This document shows positions 1 through 8,755 of a DNA stretch of 64,000 bases, piece after piece. Where the stretch lies: the NCBI RefSeq assembly GCF_023101145.1, contig NZ_CP073714.1:3038001-3102000 (forward strand), given 5' to 3'. Under the pieces are notes generated by a model. It searched no databases. It worked only from the letters and a program-made list of their open reading frames with translations, and had not been told where the DNA came from. The stretch is from Paenibacillus pabuli (lineage in GTDB: Bacteria; Bacillota; Bacilli; Paenibacillales; Paenibacillaceae). The number at the start of each line of letters is the position of its first letter. Position 1 is the first letter of the stretch. Made by a program: the position numbers and the translations under genes.

Positions 1-1
1 T

Positions 2-1513
2 CCCAATGCAGCAGCTCAACCAGGCACCAGCCAAGGCACGGATGAGAATTCAAAGACGGACGAGACTGCAACGGGAGGGACTTTTGTATATGGTCGTCCG
101 GCTGCCGTAACCTCGTTTGATTTGCATAATCAGATTACGTCCAACAATGCTTTTGCCATTGATAAGGTATTTGAATCGCTGGTTGCTTTTGATAGCAAGG
201 GAGAAATTGTAGATTGGCTTGCCAAGTCGCATAACATCAGTGATGACGGCCTGACGTATACGTTTGTGCTGCGTGATGGCTTGAAGTTCTCCAACGGCAC
301 AGATGTTACGGCAGAGGATGCCGTATTCTCACTGGAGCGGCATTTGAAGGTGGGCGGCCCGCTGGCAATATCCGCAAAGGTGGATACGATTAAAGCCAAA
401 GACAACCACACCCTGGTGATTACGCTTAAAGAGCCGTATACGCCGTTTATCTCGGAACTATCCAACTTCTCGAACGGTATTATTCCGAACAATTTTGGCG
501 GAGTTACCGAGGAAGAATTTTTCAAGAAGCCGGTAGGTACTGGACCGTTCGTGGTTGATCAGTGGGATCCTGCAGGCGATGTGACCTTTACTAAGAACAC
601 TCATTACTGGCAAGAAGGAAAGCCATCGGTTGATAAGCTTGTTTACAAGCTGATCGAAGACGACAGCCAAGCAATTAACCAATTGAAAGCAGGAGAAGTG
701 GATGCTATTGAGTCTCTAGCCCTGCAAAATGCCAATGAAATTAAGAATGGTGCAGATACAACGGTTGTGACCAATGGCAGTTGGGTAACAGAGCAATTGT
801 TCTTTAATACGCTGGATAAGCATTTCTCCGATGTGCATGTTCGTCGGGCCTTGGCTCTGGCACTTGATCGTGACGGTCTGACTAAGGCGCTTACCTTTGG
901 TTATGCACAGACAGCTAATTCATTGCTGCCTACAACGATTCCTTACAATTCGAATGATACGCTCAAGGCACTGAATTTTGATGTAAATGCAGCCAAAGCG
1001 GAACTGGCCAAATCGGCTTTCCCTGATGGATTCACTACAAAACTGCTTGTAGCTTCAGGCAACAGCACCAGAGCGCAAGAAGCGCAAATCATTCAGGCAG
1101 CGGGTAAACAAATTGGCATTAACATCGAGATTGAATCGATTGAACTCGCTACCTTCCGTGAACGATTCTTTGCTTATGATTTCGCAGCGATGCTGAACAG
1201 TGGGCAAGCCGATTCTCCGGAAGCGAATTCGATTATTGCGTTCCAGACCGATCCTGAAGGTTTCAGCAAATCTTACTGGACGCATTACACCAATGATGAA
1301 GTAACCAAGCTTCTATATAAAGGCCAACAAACACCGGACGGAGATGGCCGTGCCGAAATATACTCCAAACTGCTTCAAACGCTTGCCGATGAGGTGCCTT
1401 ACATTCCGCTTTACTATCCGGATATTCTGATTGGCGTTCGTTCTTCAGTAGATGGCATTGTTGTTTTGCCTAACGGCAGTGTGCGTTTTGAAGACGTTCG
1501 TGTTCAGAAATGA
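2..1513 (+). CDS. ABC transporter substrate-binding protein, family 5 (5' end outside window)
   Basis: This is the extracytoplasmic solute-binding subunit of an oligopeptide/nickel-type ABC importer. The frame is open from base 2, so the start codon, signal peptide and any lipobox lie upstream of the window. The first visible residues are a Gly/Ser/Thr/Asp-rich linker typical of the stretch after a lipid anchor. From about base 90 the family 5 fold begins (FVYGRPAAVTSFD, then LTYTFVLRDGLKFSNG and the AEDAVFSLER region), followed by the KPVGTGPF stretch. The C-terminus (EVPYIPLYYPD) is also typical. The stop overlaps the next start as ATGA, so it is coupled to the permeases. The ligand cannot be read from sequence; a peptide, metal chelate or opine-like amino compound would fit the family. 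Confidence 0.9.
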   Translation, partial: PNAAAQPGTSQGTDENSKTDETATGGTFVYGRPAAVTSFDLHNQITSNNAFAIDKVFESLVAFDSKGEIVDWLAKSHNISDDGLTYTFVLRDGLKFSNGTDVTAEDAVFSLERHLKVGGPLAISAKVDTIKAKDNHTLVITLKEPYTPFISELSNFSNGIIPNNFGGVTEEEFFKKPVGTGPFVVDQWDPAGDVTFTKNTHYWQEGKPSVDKLVYKLIEDDSQAINQLKAGEVDAIESLALQNANEIKNGADTTVVTNGSWVTEQLFFNTLDKHFSDVHVRRALALALDRDGLTKALTFGYAQTANSLLPTTIPYNSNDTLKALNFDVNAAKAELAKSAFPDGFTTKLLVASGNSTRAQEAQIIQAAGKQIGINIEIESIELATFRERFFAYDFAAMLNSGQADSPEANSIIAFQTDPEGFSKSYWTHYTNDEVTKLLYKGQQTPDGDGRAEIYSKLLQTLADEVPYIPLYYPDILIGVRSSVDGIVVLPNGSVRFEDVRVQK

Positions 1514-2454
1514 AGAAATACTGGTTGATCAGTACTGTGGGAAGAGCGTTGGCAGTGATCTTTTGTGTGATGACAGCAGTCTTTTTTCTCATCAGAATGG
1601 TACCAGGAGATCCTGCCAAAATGATTCTTGGCGAGTACAGCACCCCCGAGGCTGTTGAGAGCATGCACCATGCTCTCGGGCTGGATCTGCCAATGGGTGA
1701 ACAGTTCGCACGGTTTGTGAAGACACTGTTCACCCAGGGGGATACCGGCAACTCCATTATTAATGGAACCTCGACTAGAGAGTTGATTGCTGATCGTGCA
1801 CCCGTTACCTTGCTGCTCATTGGCATGGCGTGTGCATTGGCAATCGTCATTGCACTCGTGCTTGCTACACTGGCCGCTACACACAAGGATAAGCTGCTGG
1901 ATCATTTGATACGTATTTTTCCTACGGTAACGCTAGGTATGCCAATCTTCTGGGTTGGCATCCTTTTGATTCTGCTGCTGAGTGTTCATCTTCACTGGTT
2001 TCCCGTTGGTGGAGTCGGTGAAGGGTGGTGGGGCACCTTGTACAGTTTGACACTTCCCGCCATTACCGTAGCTTTTTCACAGATTCCAACATTGGTTCGT
2101 TCATTAAGAGCCCAGATGCTTGAAGTACTGGAATCTGATTTTGTAGTTACATTGAAGGCTGCGAGATTACCGAACCGAGTCATTTTATTCAAACATGTCC
2201 TGCGGAATGCGGCGCTTCCGACGCTGATCCTTCTTGGCGTTAATATCTCTTATCTCATTGGCGGCACATTGGTTGTTGAACAGGTATTTGGTATCAAGGG
2301 AATTGGCAGTCTTTTGTTTAGTTCCATTTCCAAACGGGATTTCCCGGTCATTCAAGGCATAGCCCTTTACTGTGCTGTATCTGTCGTGATCATCAGCCTC
2401 CTGATAGAGCTTCTGTCCAGGTGGCTTGATCCCAGAACGAAAGGAAAACCATGA
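1510..2454 (+). CDS. ABC transporter permease, DppB/NikB type
   Basis: A 314-residue inner-membrane permease of the binding-protein-dependent transport family. One N-terminal membrane segment (residues about 7-29, ending RMVPGDPAK, the usual B-type signature) is followed by an extracytoplasmic stretch and five more hydrophobic segments. The cytoplasmic coupling loop lies around AARLPNRVILFKHVLRNAALPTL. The C-terminal part (VVEQVFGIKGIGSLLF, DFPVIQG) is characteristic of DppB/OppB/NikB. Its ATG overlaps the stop of the binding protein by four bases, and its own stop overlaps the second permease in the same way, so the three are translationally coupled. It forms the heterodimeric channel with the next gene. 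Confidence 0.93.
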   Translation: MKKYWLISTVGRALAVIFCVMTAVFFLIRMVPGDPAKMILGEYSTPEAVESMHHALGLDLPMGEQFARFVKTLFTQGDTGNSIINGTSTRELIADRAPVTLLLIGMACALAIVIALVLATLAATHKDKLLDHLIRIFPTVTLGMPIFWVGILLILLLSVHLHWFPVGGVGEGWWGTLYSLTLPAITVAFSQIPTLVRSLRAQMLEVLESDFVVTLKAARLPNRVILFKHVLRNAALPTLILLGVNISYLIGGTLVVEQVFGIKGIGSLLFSSISKRDFPVIQGIALYCAVSVVIISLLIELLSRWLDPRTKGKP

Positions 2455-3317
2455 AAACGATACGAACAGAACCTCAGTTATATGAAGACAGCCAAAACAC
2501 GAGTCTCATGAATCGTATATTGAAAACTCCTTCCCTGCTTGTGGGAAGTGTGATGTTTGCCGTGCTGATCATCTTGGCTGTGCTCATACCGTGGATTAGT
2601 CCTTATGACCCTTCGGAGCAAAATTTGAGTGCTTTTTTGCAGCCTCCGTCTGCTGAACATTGGTTGGGCACAGACCAACTCGGACGTGATTTGTTTACCA
2701 GACTGATTTATGCCGCGCGAACCGATTTGAGTATTATGGTGCTGGCGGAAATTGTACCTTTTTGCATGGGTGTATTTCTAGGGATGATTGCAGGGTATTA
2801 CGGAAAATGGATAGATAAGGTCATATCGTTAGTTACCGATACACTTATCGCTTTCCCCTTTTATCTAATCGTCATTATCGTAGCTTTTGCCAGCGGAGCA
2901 GGTGAGCGGGGGATTTATATCACGTTTATGCTCGTTGGCTGGATTGTCTTTGCCCGTGTCGTCAGGGGGTTGAGTGCATCGTACCGCAAGCAGGAATGGA
3001 TCGCATCCGCACAGACGTTGGGCTTGCCGGGAATACGGATTATTCTTCGTCATCTCCTGCCCAATGTACTGCCTCAGGCAATCGTTGTCCTCATGACGGA
3101 TATGGTGGGGCTGCTGGTGGCGATTGTTACGCTTGGATACCTGGGCATTGGCATCGCACCACCGACCCCGGATTGGGGCACGATGATCTCGGATGGACAA
3201 TCCTTTATCACGACAGCCTGGTGGCTCTCGGCAGTTCCGGGATTTGCAGTCGTTTACACGGGTATAGCTTTGTCGCTTGTCGGTGATGGATTGGCCGATG
3301 TATGGAGGAAAAAATAA
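2451..3317 (+). CDS. ABC transporter permease, DppC/NikC type
   Basis: A 288-residue permease and partner of the preceding DppB-type subunit. The family markers are WISPYDPSEQNL near residue 50, HWLGTDQLGRDLFTRLIYAARTDL near 70-93, the coupling loop with AQTLGLPGIRIILRHLLPNVL, and the end motif PPTPDWGTMISDGQSFITTAWWLSAVPG. About six membrane segments are visible. Start ATG 2451 overlaps the upstream TGA. The final TAA shares its last base with the start of the first ATPase, keeping the operon coupled. Confidence 0.93.
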   Translation: MKTIRTEPQLYEDSQNTSLMNRILKTPSLLVGSVMFAVLIILAVLIPWISPYDPSEQNLSAFLQPPSAEHWLGTDQLGRDLFTRLIYAARTDLSIMVLAEIVPFCMGVFLGMIAGYYGKWIDKVISLVTDTLIAFPFYLIVIIVAFASGAGERGIYITFMLVGWIVFARVVRGLSASYRKQEWIASAQTLGLPGIRIILRHLLPNVLPQAIVVLMTDMVGLLVAIVTLGYLGIGIAPPTPDWGTMISDGQSFITTAWWLSAVPGFAVVYTGIALSLVGDGLADVWRKK

Positions 3318-4069
3318 TGTCCACAGAACCGATTCTTGAAGTCAAGGCACTGTCTCTGTCAACCAAGTCAAATCAAAAATTAGTTCAAGATGTACATTTC
3401 TCGCTTGGGCGAGGGGAGAGCCTGGGATTAGTAGGTGAATCCGGCTCTGGCAAATCGTTAACTCTTCGTTCCATTCTGGGACTGCTGCCAAGCGGTGTAG
3501 AGCAGACGGGCGGAACCATTCGGAGTAACGTGAACAGCGCAATGGTGTTTCAAGACCCGAGAGGTGCGCTCGATCCGCTCTGTCCCGTTGTCAAACAGCT
3601 GGCGGAGGTTGTCTATTACAGGCAAAAGTTAAGCAGGAAGGCCTCCAGGGTAGCAGCGCTGGAGTTGCTTGAACTGTTGGGGCTTCCCGACTCGTTGAAG
3701 CGTGAGGACCGATACCCTAGCCAGTTGTCAGGTGGGCAGTGTCAGCGGATAGTCATTGCACTGGCCCTGGCATGCAAGCCGGGCATTCTGCTCTGTGATG
3801 AGCCAACAACGGCGCTTGACGTTACTGTGCAGCGTCAAATTATGGAGACGATCCAACGTTTGCAGCGTGAACTGGGATTCGCCATGGTCTTTGTAACACA
3901 TAATCTGGCGATTGCAGCGACACTGTGCTCGAAGCTTTGTGTGATGAAGCAGGGGAGGATTGTGGAGCACGGGGATTCGCTTGACCTTTTGCACAACCCT
4001 CAAGATCCTTACACCCAGATGCTTATTAACTCGGTGCTTCCTTTACCGAAGCTTGAAGGGAGCGAATAA
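3317..4069 (+). CDS. ABC transporter ATP-binding protein, DppD/NikD type
   Basis: A 250-residue ATPase energising the importer. Walker A is GESGSGKS (residues 40-47), the signature is LSGGQ (137-141) and Walker B is ILLCDEPTTALD with Asp161-Glu162. I chose ATG 3317 over the in-frame ATG at 3302 because GGAGG lies at 3304-3308, eight bases upstream of 3317, and would be inside the gene with the earlier start. At about 250 residues it resembles NikD rather than the longer OppD (about 330 residues), lacking the extended C-terminal region. It shares one base with each neighbour. Confidence 0.92.
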   Translation: MSTEPILEVKALSLSTKSNQKLVQDVHFSLGRGESLGLVGESGSGKSLTLRSILGLLPSGVEQTGGTIRSNVNSAMVFQDPRGALDPLCPVVKQLAEVVYYRQKLSRKASRVAALELLELLGLPDSLKREDRYPSQLSGGQCQRIVIALALACKPGILLCDEPTTALDVTVQRQIMETIQRLQRELGFAMVFVTHNLAIAATLCSKLCVMKQGRIVEHGDSLDLLHNPQDPYTQMLINSVLPLPKLEGSE

Positions 4070-4830
4070 TGATGGCACTTTCTTTGCAAGTTCAGAATGT
4101 AACGGTTCAATATGGAGACTTTACTGCGCTGGACAATATCACACTAAATCTTCAGAAGCATACCACGCTTGGTCTTGTCGGTGAGTCCGGTTCGGGCAAA
4201 TCTACCCTTGCAAGAGTCATTGCAGGATTAATTACGCCGGATGAGGGGCAGATTTTGCTGGGGGATCAGCAATTAAAGAAGAAGAGAAGTCGTGAGCAGT
4301 ATAAAAGCATACAGATGATCTTCCAAAATCCGGATGCTTCGCTGAATCCCAAACATTCCATTCGCCAGATTCTTGCTGAAGCGCTGTTGTTTCATCGCAT
4401 TGTAGACCGTTCACAGGTGGAAAAAAGATCGAGAGAGCTCCTTGCCCGTGTTCAGTTGGAAAACAGGGCACTGGACAAGTATCCGCATGAATTTTCAGGC
4501 GGTCAGCGCCAACGTATCGCCATTGCACGTGCTTTAAGCGTAGAGCCGAGTCTGCTGATTGCGGATGAGCCGACGAGTGCACTCGATGTTTCCGTGCAGC
4601 GGAGTGTATTAGATCTGTTCAATTCACTGAAGAGGGAACTTAATCTTACGCTACTTTTCATTTCTCATGATCTTGGAGTTATTCATGCCATTAGTGATAC
4701 GGTAGCAGTCATGCGGCAGGGTCAACTTGTGGAGATTAGCCCGAAAGATCAATTCTTCACACGACCAGAAACGGCCTACAGCCGAGAGCTGCTGTCCGCA
4801 GTTCCAAAGATGCCGAAATCAAGTTCTTAG
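4069..4830 (+). CDS. ABC transporter ATP-binding protein, DppF/NikE type
   Basis: The second ATPase of the importer, 253 residues. Walker A is GESGSGKS at residues 38-45, the signature is FSGGQRQRIAIARAL and Walker B is LLIADEPTSALD, followed by ISHDLGVIHAISD (switch His). Two ATG codons are adjacent (4069 and 4072), both behind a GAAGGGAG Shine-Dalgarno. ATG 4069 overlaps the upstream TAA by one base. With its partner it forms the usual heterodimeric motor of peptide/nickel importers. Confidence 0.92.
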   Translation: MMALSLQVQNVTVQYGDFTALDNITLNLQKHTTLGLVGESGSGKSTLARVIAGLITPDEGQILLGDQQLKKKRSREQYKSIQMIFQNPDASLNPKHSIRQILAEALLFHRIVDRSQVEKRSRELLARVQLENRALDKYPHEFSGGQRQRIAIARALSVEPSLLIADEPTSALDVSVQRSVLDLFNSLKRELNLTLLFISHDLGVIHAISDTVAVMRQGQLVEISPKDQFFTRPETAYSRELLSAVPKMPKSSS

Positions 4831-4839
4831 GAGGTTTAT

Positions 4840-5898
4840 ATGAGCCAACAATATAAAGGAAACATACCCCTTACCCTGTCCGAATACGATACACTTACAC
4901 AATTGCTGTCCAGGCTTTTGAATACAGAGTATCCTCCGGTGATCATCCCGGGAGAGGCTATCTTGGGCATAGAGGCCGTGGCAGCTGGAATATCTGCACC
5001 CGGTCGTACGATTGTCAATGTCGTAACAGGGCCTTATGGCAGTTTGTTTGGTCAGTGGCTTGAACGCGGAGGGGCAACGGTTATTGAAGTCAAAGTTCCT
5101 TTTGATGAAGTTGTACCTGTGGAGAAGGTAGCTTCTGCGATTGAAAAGCATCAACCGTCCGCACTATCCTTTGTTCAAGCAGAGGTGGTGACAGGCGGGT
5201 CGAATCCCGCAGAAGAAATGATAAAGATTGCGCGTGCCCATAACCTGATTACAGTGAGCGACTCTGTCTCAGCAATTGGGGGAGAGCCTCTGCTGGTAGA
5301 TGATTGGGGCGTTGATTTTGTAGCTGTGGGTGCACAAAAAGCTCTGGCCGGGCCTAACGGCATCAGCGCAGTAAGCATTTCGCCGCGTGGATGGGAATTT
5401 CTCGAATCCAATGCGCATGCCCCGCGCAACTCCATCCTGTCTTTGCTTGATCTGAAGCCCTCCGGCGAAGGGACTGCACCCGTCCGCGTTCCTCCCAACA
5501 TTCCAACGCTGGAAGCCAGAGCACTGATTTTGGCTTTAACGACTATTGAGTCCGAAGGTTTGGAGAAGGTAATCAAGCGTCATGAACGGGCTGCGTTATC
5601 TGCTATAGCGGGAATTCAGGCCCTGGGTCTGGAGCCTTGGCAAAAAGATAACAGAACATATTCGACACTGACTACGACGGTTCGAATTGCAGGGGAGGAG
5701 AAGCTGCATATCGATCATCCGATCGGCATCGTTGCTCCGGGGGATGGAGAACTTTTTGGTCAGCTTCTGCGAATTAATCATTTTGGAGTTAATGCGTCCT
5801 TGGCAGGTGTGGAGGAAGCTGTTGCCACTATTGCGGCATTATTGAATCAGGACCATGAGCAAGCAGTCCAGACTGTTCGTTTCGTTTGGGGGGAATGA
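4840..5898 (+). CDS. PLP-dependent class V aminotransferase
   Basis: A 352-residue fold-type I PLP enzyme resembling the alanine-glyoxylate / serine-pyruvate aminotransferase group. Visible markers are VTGPYGSLFGQW near residue 63, the SDSVSAIGG motif with cofactor Asp141, and GAQKALAGPNG with the predicted Schiff-base Lys167. AGGAGGT lies seven to eight bases before ATG 4840. It follows the second ATPase by nine bases and overlaps the amidohydrolase, so it belongs to the transport operon and probably acts on the imported compound or a product of it. The substrate is not evident, and a lyase or desulfurase-like activity is possible in this superfamily. Confidence 0.82.
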   Translation: MSQQYKGNIPLTLSEYDTLTQLLSRLLNTEYPPVIIPGEAILGIEAVAAGISAPGRTIVNVVTGPYGSLFGQWLERGGATVIEVKVPFDEVVPVEKVASAIEKHQPSALSFVQAEVVTGGSNPAEEMIKIARAHNLITVSDSVSAIGGEPLLVDDWGVDFVAVGAQKALAGPNGISAVSISPRGWEFLESNAHAPRNSILSLLDLKPSGEGTAPVRVPPNIPTLEARALILALTTIESEGLEKVIKRHERAALSAIAGIQALGLEPWQKDNRTYSTLTTTVRIAGEEKLHIDHPIGIVAPGDGELFGQLLRINHFGVNASLAGVEEAVATIAALLNQDHEQAVQTVRFVWGE

Positions 5899-7043
5899 AT
5901 ATGGCCCAGGTAAAGTCGGAGGATCAAAACTTCAAACATATTTTTATAGCAGGTATTGAAGGCAAACGGTTCGATATCTCGATCGAGGATGGCCGGTTTG
6001 CATCTGTTACAGAATTTGTACCGGAGAATGATAACTTAGCGCTTCCGGGTACAGAGTTATGGATAAGTCCCGGAGTGATTGATCTTCATACGCATCTGGC
6101 CTGGACAGACTTCGACCATGCGGATCAATTGAAGCGTGACAGTCACGAGGTTGAAGTGATGCAGGCGCAAGCTTTTGCAGCTACCCTCCGGACGGGAGTA
6201 ACTACGGCTCGTGATGCAGGTGGAATGCTGCCAAGCACCGCTCGCCATCTCGCTCAGCACTATCAACACCCCTTAAGGGTTGAAACCAGCAGTGAAATGC
6301 TGGGAGCGGCGGATGCCCGTGGTGTGAAGCATCTGGAACAACGGCTGAACGGAATTTTTGATACAGGTGCGGGATGGGTTAAAATCATGGCGACAGGTGG
6401 ACTGGGAGCTCCTACGGAACAAGTGCTCGATCCTGTATTTTCAGAAGAAGAGTTCGCGTTCATCGTTCGTCATGCCCATGCCCACCACAAGAAGGTGTTG
6501 GTTCATACCTGGGGTGGTGTGACGATTGACTGGTCCATTCAGGCCGGGGTGGAATCTGTGGAGCATTGCATGTTCTTAGCGGAGGATCAGGCCGGCAGAC
6601 TTGCCGAGTCCCGAACCGCCTTTGTGCCGACCACATCGATATATCGTATTGCCGCAGATCCAAAAGGCGTGCTGGCGCTGCCTACTGTTATCAGTGATCG
6701 TGCTGCGCGCGCTGTGGAAGCTCATTCTACAGCCATCGGATATGCCAAAAGAGCAGGAGTGCGTTTCGGCTTCGGGACCGATTACGCCACACCTTCACTG
6801 CATGGCTATAATCTGCAAGAGTTGGATACGCTGATCGATTATGGCTTGACCCGGGCGGAGGCGTGGCAATCTGCGACGATCAATGCTGCTGAGATTCTGG
6901 GTCGTGGCAACGAATTGGGGCAGATTGCAGAAGGTTATATTGCGGATGCTATTATTTTCAATGCCGATCCGTATCAAACGAAAAATGCCGATCAGCTGCG
7001 GGAGAGTATTGTGTCCGTGATTATTGGGGCGCAGAAACCATAA
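5895..7043 (+). CDS. Metal-dependent amidohydrolase
   Basis: A cytosolic TIM-barrel hydrolase of the amidohydrolase superfamily. Metal ligands are readable: HTH (His65, His67), a likely carboxylated Lys in WVKIMATGG (Lys163), His204 in LVHTWGG, His224 in SVEHCMF and Asp296 in FGTDYATP. This pattern resembles Xaa-Pro dipeptidase or imidazolonepropionase-type members. ATG 5895 overlaps the aminotransferase stop as ATGA; ATG 5901 is spaced better from the GGGGGG stretch at 5888-5893 and may be the true start. Being last in the operon, it probably cleaves an amide, lactam or peptide bond of the imported compound. The stop codon lies in the loop of the transcription terminator. Confidence 0.85.
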   Translation: MNMAQVKSEDQNFKHIFIAGIEGKRFDISIEDGRFASVTEFVPENDNLALPGTELWISPGVIDLHTHLAWTDFDHADQLKRDSHEVEVMQAQAFAATLRTGVTTARDAGGMLPSTARHLAQHYQHPLRVETSSEMLGAADARGVKHLEQRLNGIFDTGAGWVKIMATGGLGAPTEQVLDPVFSEEEFAFIVRHAHAHHKKVLVHTWGGVTIDWSIQAGVESVEHCMFLAEDQAGRLAESRTAFVPTTSIYRIAADPKGVLALPTVISDRAARAVEAHSTAIGYAKRAGVRFGFGTDYATPSLHGYNLQELDTLIDYGLTRAEAWQSATINAAEILGRGNELGQIAEGYIADAIIFNADPYQTKNADQLRESIVSVIIGAQKP

Positions 7044-7061
7044 CTGGTTTCTGCGTTTTTT
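7031..7061 (+). terminator. Intrinsic terminator of the transporter-aminotransferase-amidohydrolase operon
   Basis: GCAGAAACC (7031-7039) pairs perfectly with GGTTTCTGC (7046-7054), followed by a T-run. The six-base loop contains the TAA stop of the amidohydrolase, so the 5' arm is coding sequence. Confidence 0.88.
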
Positions 7062-7542
7062 CTTTACACGTGAGTGCAGTGAGCGATATGTTGCTTCGAA
7101 GGAGCAGGTTGTCTGGCGAATATTAAGCGATAATTAAATCCCCAAAAGTTTTCCAAAAGGATTTTGCAGACCCATCAGCGAATACAATATTTAATAACAG
7201 CGGCATAAAGGAAGGAGTGATATCCACTTAAACTTTTGTCGAAGTTTTCCAGCAAGATTCCTCAGCCCGTTTCGTGTTTAATGTTATATAGGAGTAGTGT
7301 TTTGCATTTTACACGGGGTACACCTTAATTTGTACATCCACCTATCACCTCTACACAACAAGTACAGGCAATTCTGTATGGTTCATCTACTTTCATCTAC
7401 TTTCAGACATTACAAAGAACAACGTTCGGCTGCAATTTCAATGCAACACAGTCTATACAGCATGCTCCTAATCATGACAAAAGTGTCGACACAACAACAT
7501 ATCGGATTATGGGCTCTGAAATGAATTAGAACGAATGCACAT
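7062..7542. other. Intergenic region upstream of glgC, no gene recognised
   Basis: About 480 bases without a convincing reading frame. The only pattern I note is a short tandem repeat of TTCATCTAC at 7382-7390 and 7392-7400. The region must hold the glgC promoter, but I could not identify confident -35/-10 elements or a CcpA cre site. Confidence 0.5.
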
Positions 7543-7555
7543 GGAGGAGGCTGTA

Positions 7556-8728
7556 ATGATGGCAAAAAAAGAAGTTGTTGCGATGCTGCTCGCTGGAGGG
7601 CAAGGCAAAAGATTAAAGGGATTGACCAAATCACTGGCCAAGCCGGCTGTTTATTTTGGCGGAACCTATCGCATCATTGATTTTCCTCTAAGCAATTGCT
7701 CCAATTCCGGCATCGACACGGTCGGTGTATTAACCCAATATGAACCTCTGGTGCTGCATTCCTATATCGGTATTGGCAGTGATTGGGATCTGGACCGCAA
7801 AAATGGCGGGGTATATGTTCTTCCTCCTCATGAACGTGAAGACGGCAGCAACTGGTACCGTGGTACGGCGGATGCGATCTACCGTAACCTGAACTTTATC
7901 GAACAATTCGATCCTGAGCATGTGCTCATTCTGTCAGGGGATCATATCTATAAAATGGATTATGAGAAAATGCTTCAATATCATAAGGAAAAGGATGCAG
8001 ACTGCACCATATCGGTCATCGACGTTCCATTGGAAGAAGCCAGCCGGTTTGGGTTGCTCAACACCCACGATGATTATCGCATCTATGAATTCGAAGAAAA
8101 ACCTCCTGAACCCAAGAGCACGCTTGCTTCTATGGGTATCTATCTCTTCAAGTGGGATGTGCTGAAACGCTTCCTGATCCAGGACGAACAGCAGGCATCC
8201 ACCTCTTATGATTTTGGCAAAGACATCATTCCCTTGCTGCTTGAAAATGAAAAATCGCTATATGCCTATCCTTTTGAAGGCTATTGGAAAGACGTAGGTA
8301 CCATTCGCAGTCTATGGGAATCTAATATGGACCTGCTGGATGAAGAGACGCCGTTTAATCTGAACGACCCGGACTGGCGTATATATACCCGGAATCCGAA
8401 TCAGCCTGCGCAATATATTTCACCATCTGCGAAAGTGCGGAATTGCATCATCAGTGAAGGCAGTGTTGTACATGGTGAGGTTGATCATTCCGTCATGTTC
8501 TACGGGATTGAGGTGGGGGAGAACAGCTCCGTAACCGATTCGGTGATCATGCCAAGAGTGAAGATTGGACAAAATGTGCGCATTCATAAGGCTATTATTG
8601 CCGAAGGATTAGTGATCCCGGATGGAGTACATCTGTCACCTGCCCCTAAAGATGAAAGTGATATATTACTGGTCGATCAGGAAGAGCTGGAACGTCAGCT
8701 TCTCGAGGGAATGACAAGCAAAGCCTAA
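7556..8728 (+). CDS. glgC: Glucose-1-phosphate adenylyltransferase (ADP-glucose pyrophosphorylase)
   Basis: Makes ADP-glucose from glucose-1-phosphate and ATP, the committed step of glycogen synthesis. The N-terminal nucleotidyltransferase motif [15 protein letters not shown] and [20 protein letters not shown] are intact, as are [10 protein letters not shown] (metal-binding region) and [10 protein letters not shown]. The C-terminal left-handed beta-helix is visible in the hexapeptide-like repeats after residue 290. GGAGGAGG at 7543-7550 rules out the in-frame ATG at 7535 and points to 7556 or the adjacent ATG at 7559. The next gene, glgD, follows after 27 bases. Confidence 0.96.
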   Translation: MMAKKEVVAMLLAGGQGKRLKGLTKSLAKPAVYFGGTYRIIDFPLSNCSNSGIDTVGVLTQYEPLVLHSYIGIGSDWDLDRKNGGVYVLPPHEREDGSNWYRGTADAIYRNLNFIEQFDPEHVLILSGDHIYKMDYEKMLQYHKEKDADCTISVIDVPLEEASRFGLLNTHDDYRIYEFEEKPPEPKSTLASMGIYLFKWDVLKRFLIQDEQQASTSYDFGKDIIPLLLENEKSLYAYPFEGYWKDVGTIRSLWESNMDLLDEETPFNLNDPDWRIYTRNPNQPAQYISPSAKVRNCIISEGSVVHGEVDHSVMFYGIEVGENSSVTDSVIMPRVKIGQNVRIHKAIIAEGLVIPDGVHLSPAPKDESDILLVDQEELERQLLEGMTSKA

Positions 8729-8755
8729 TCTAAACCCCAAAGGACGGTGCATGCG

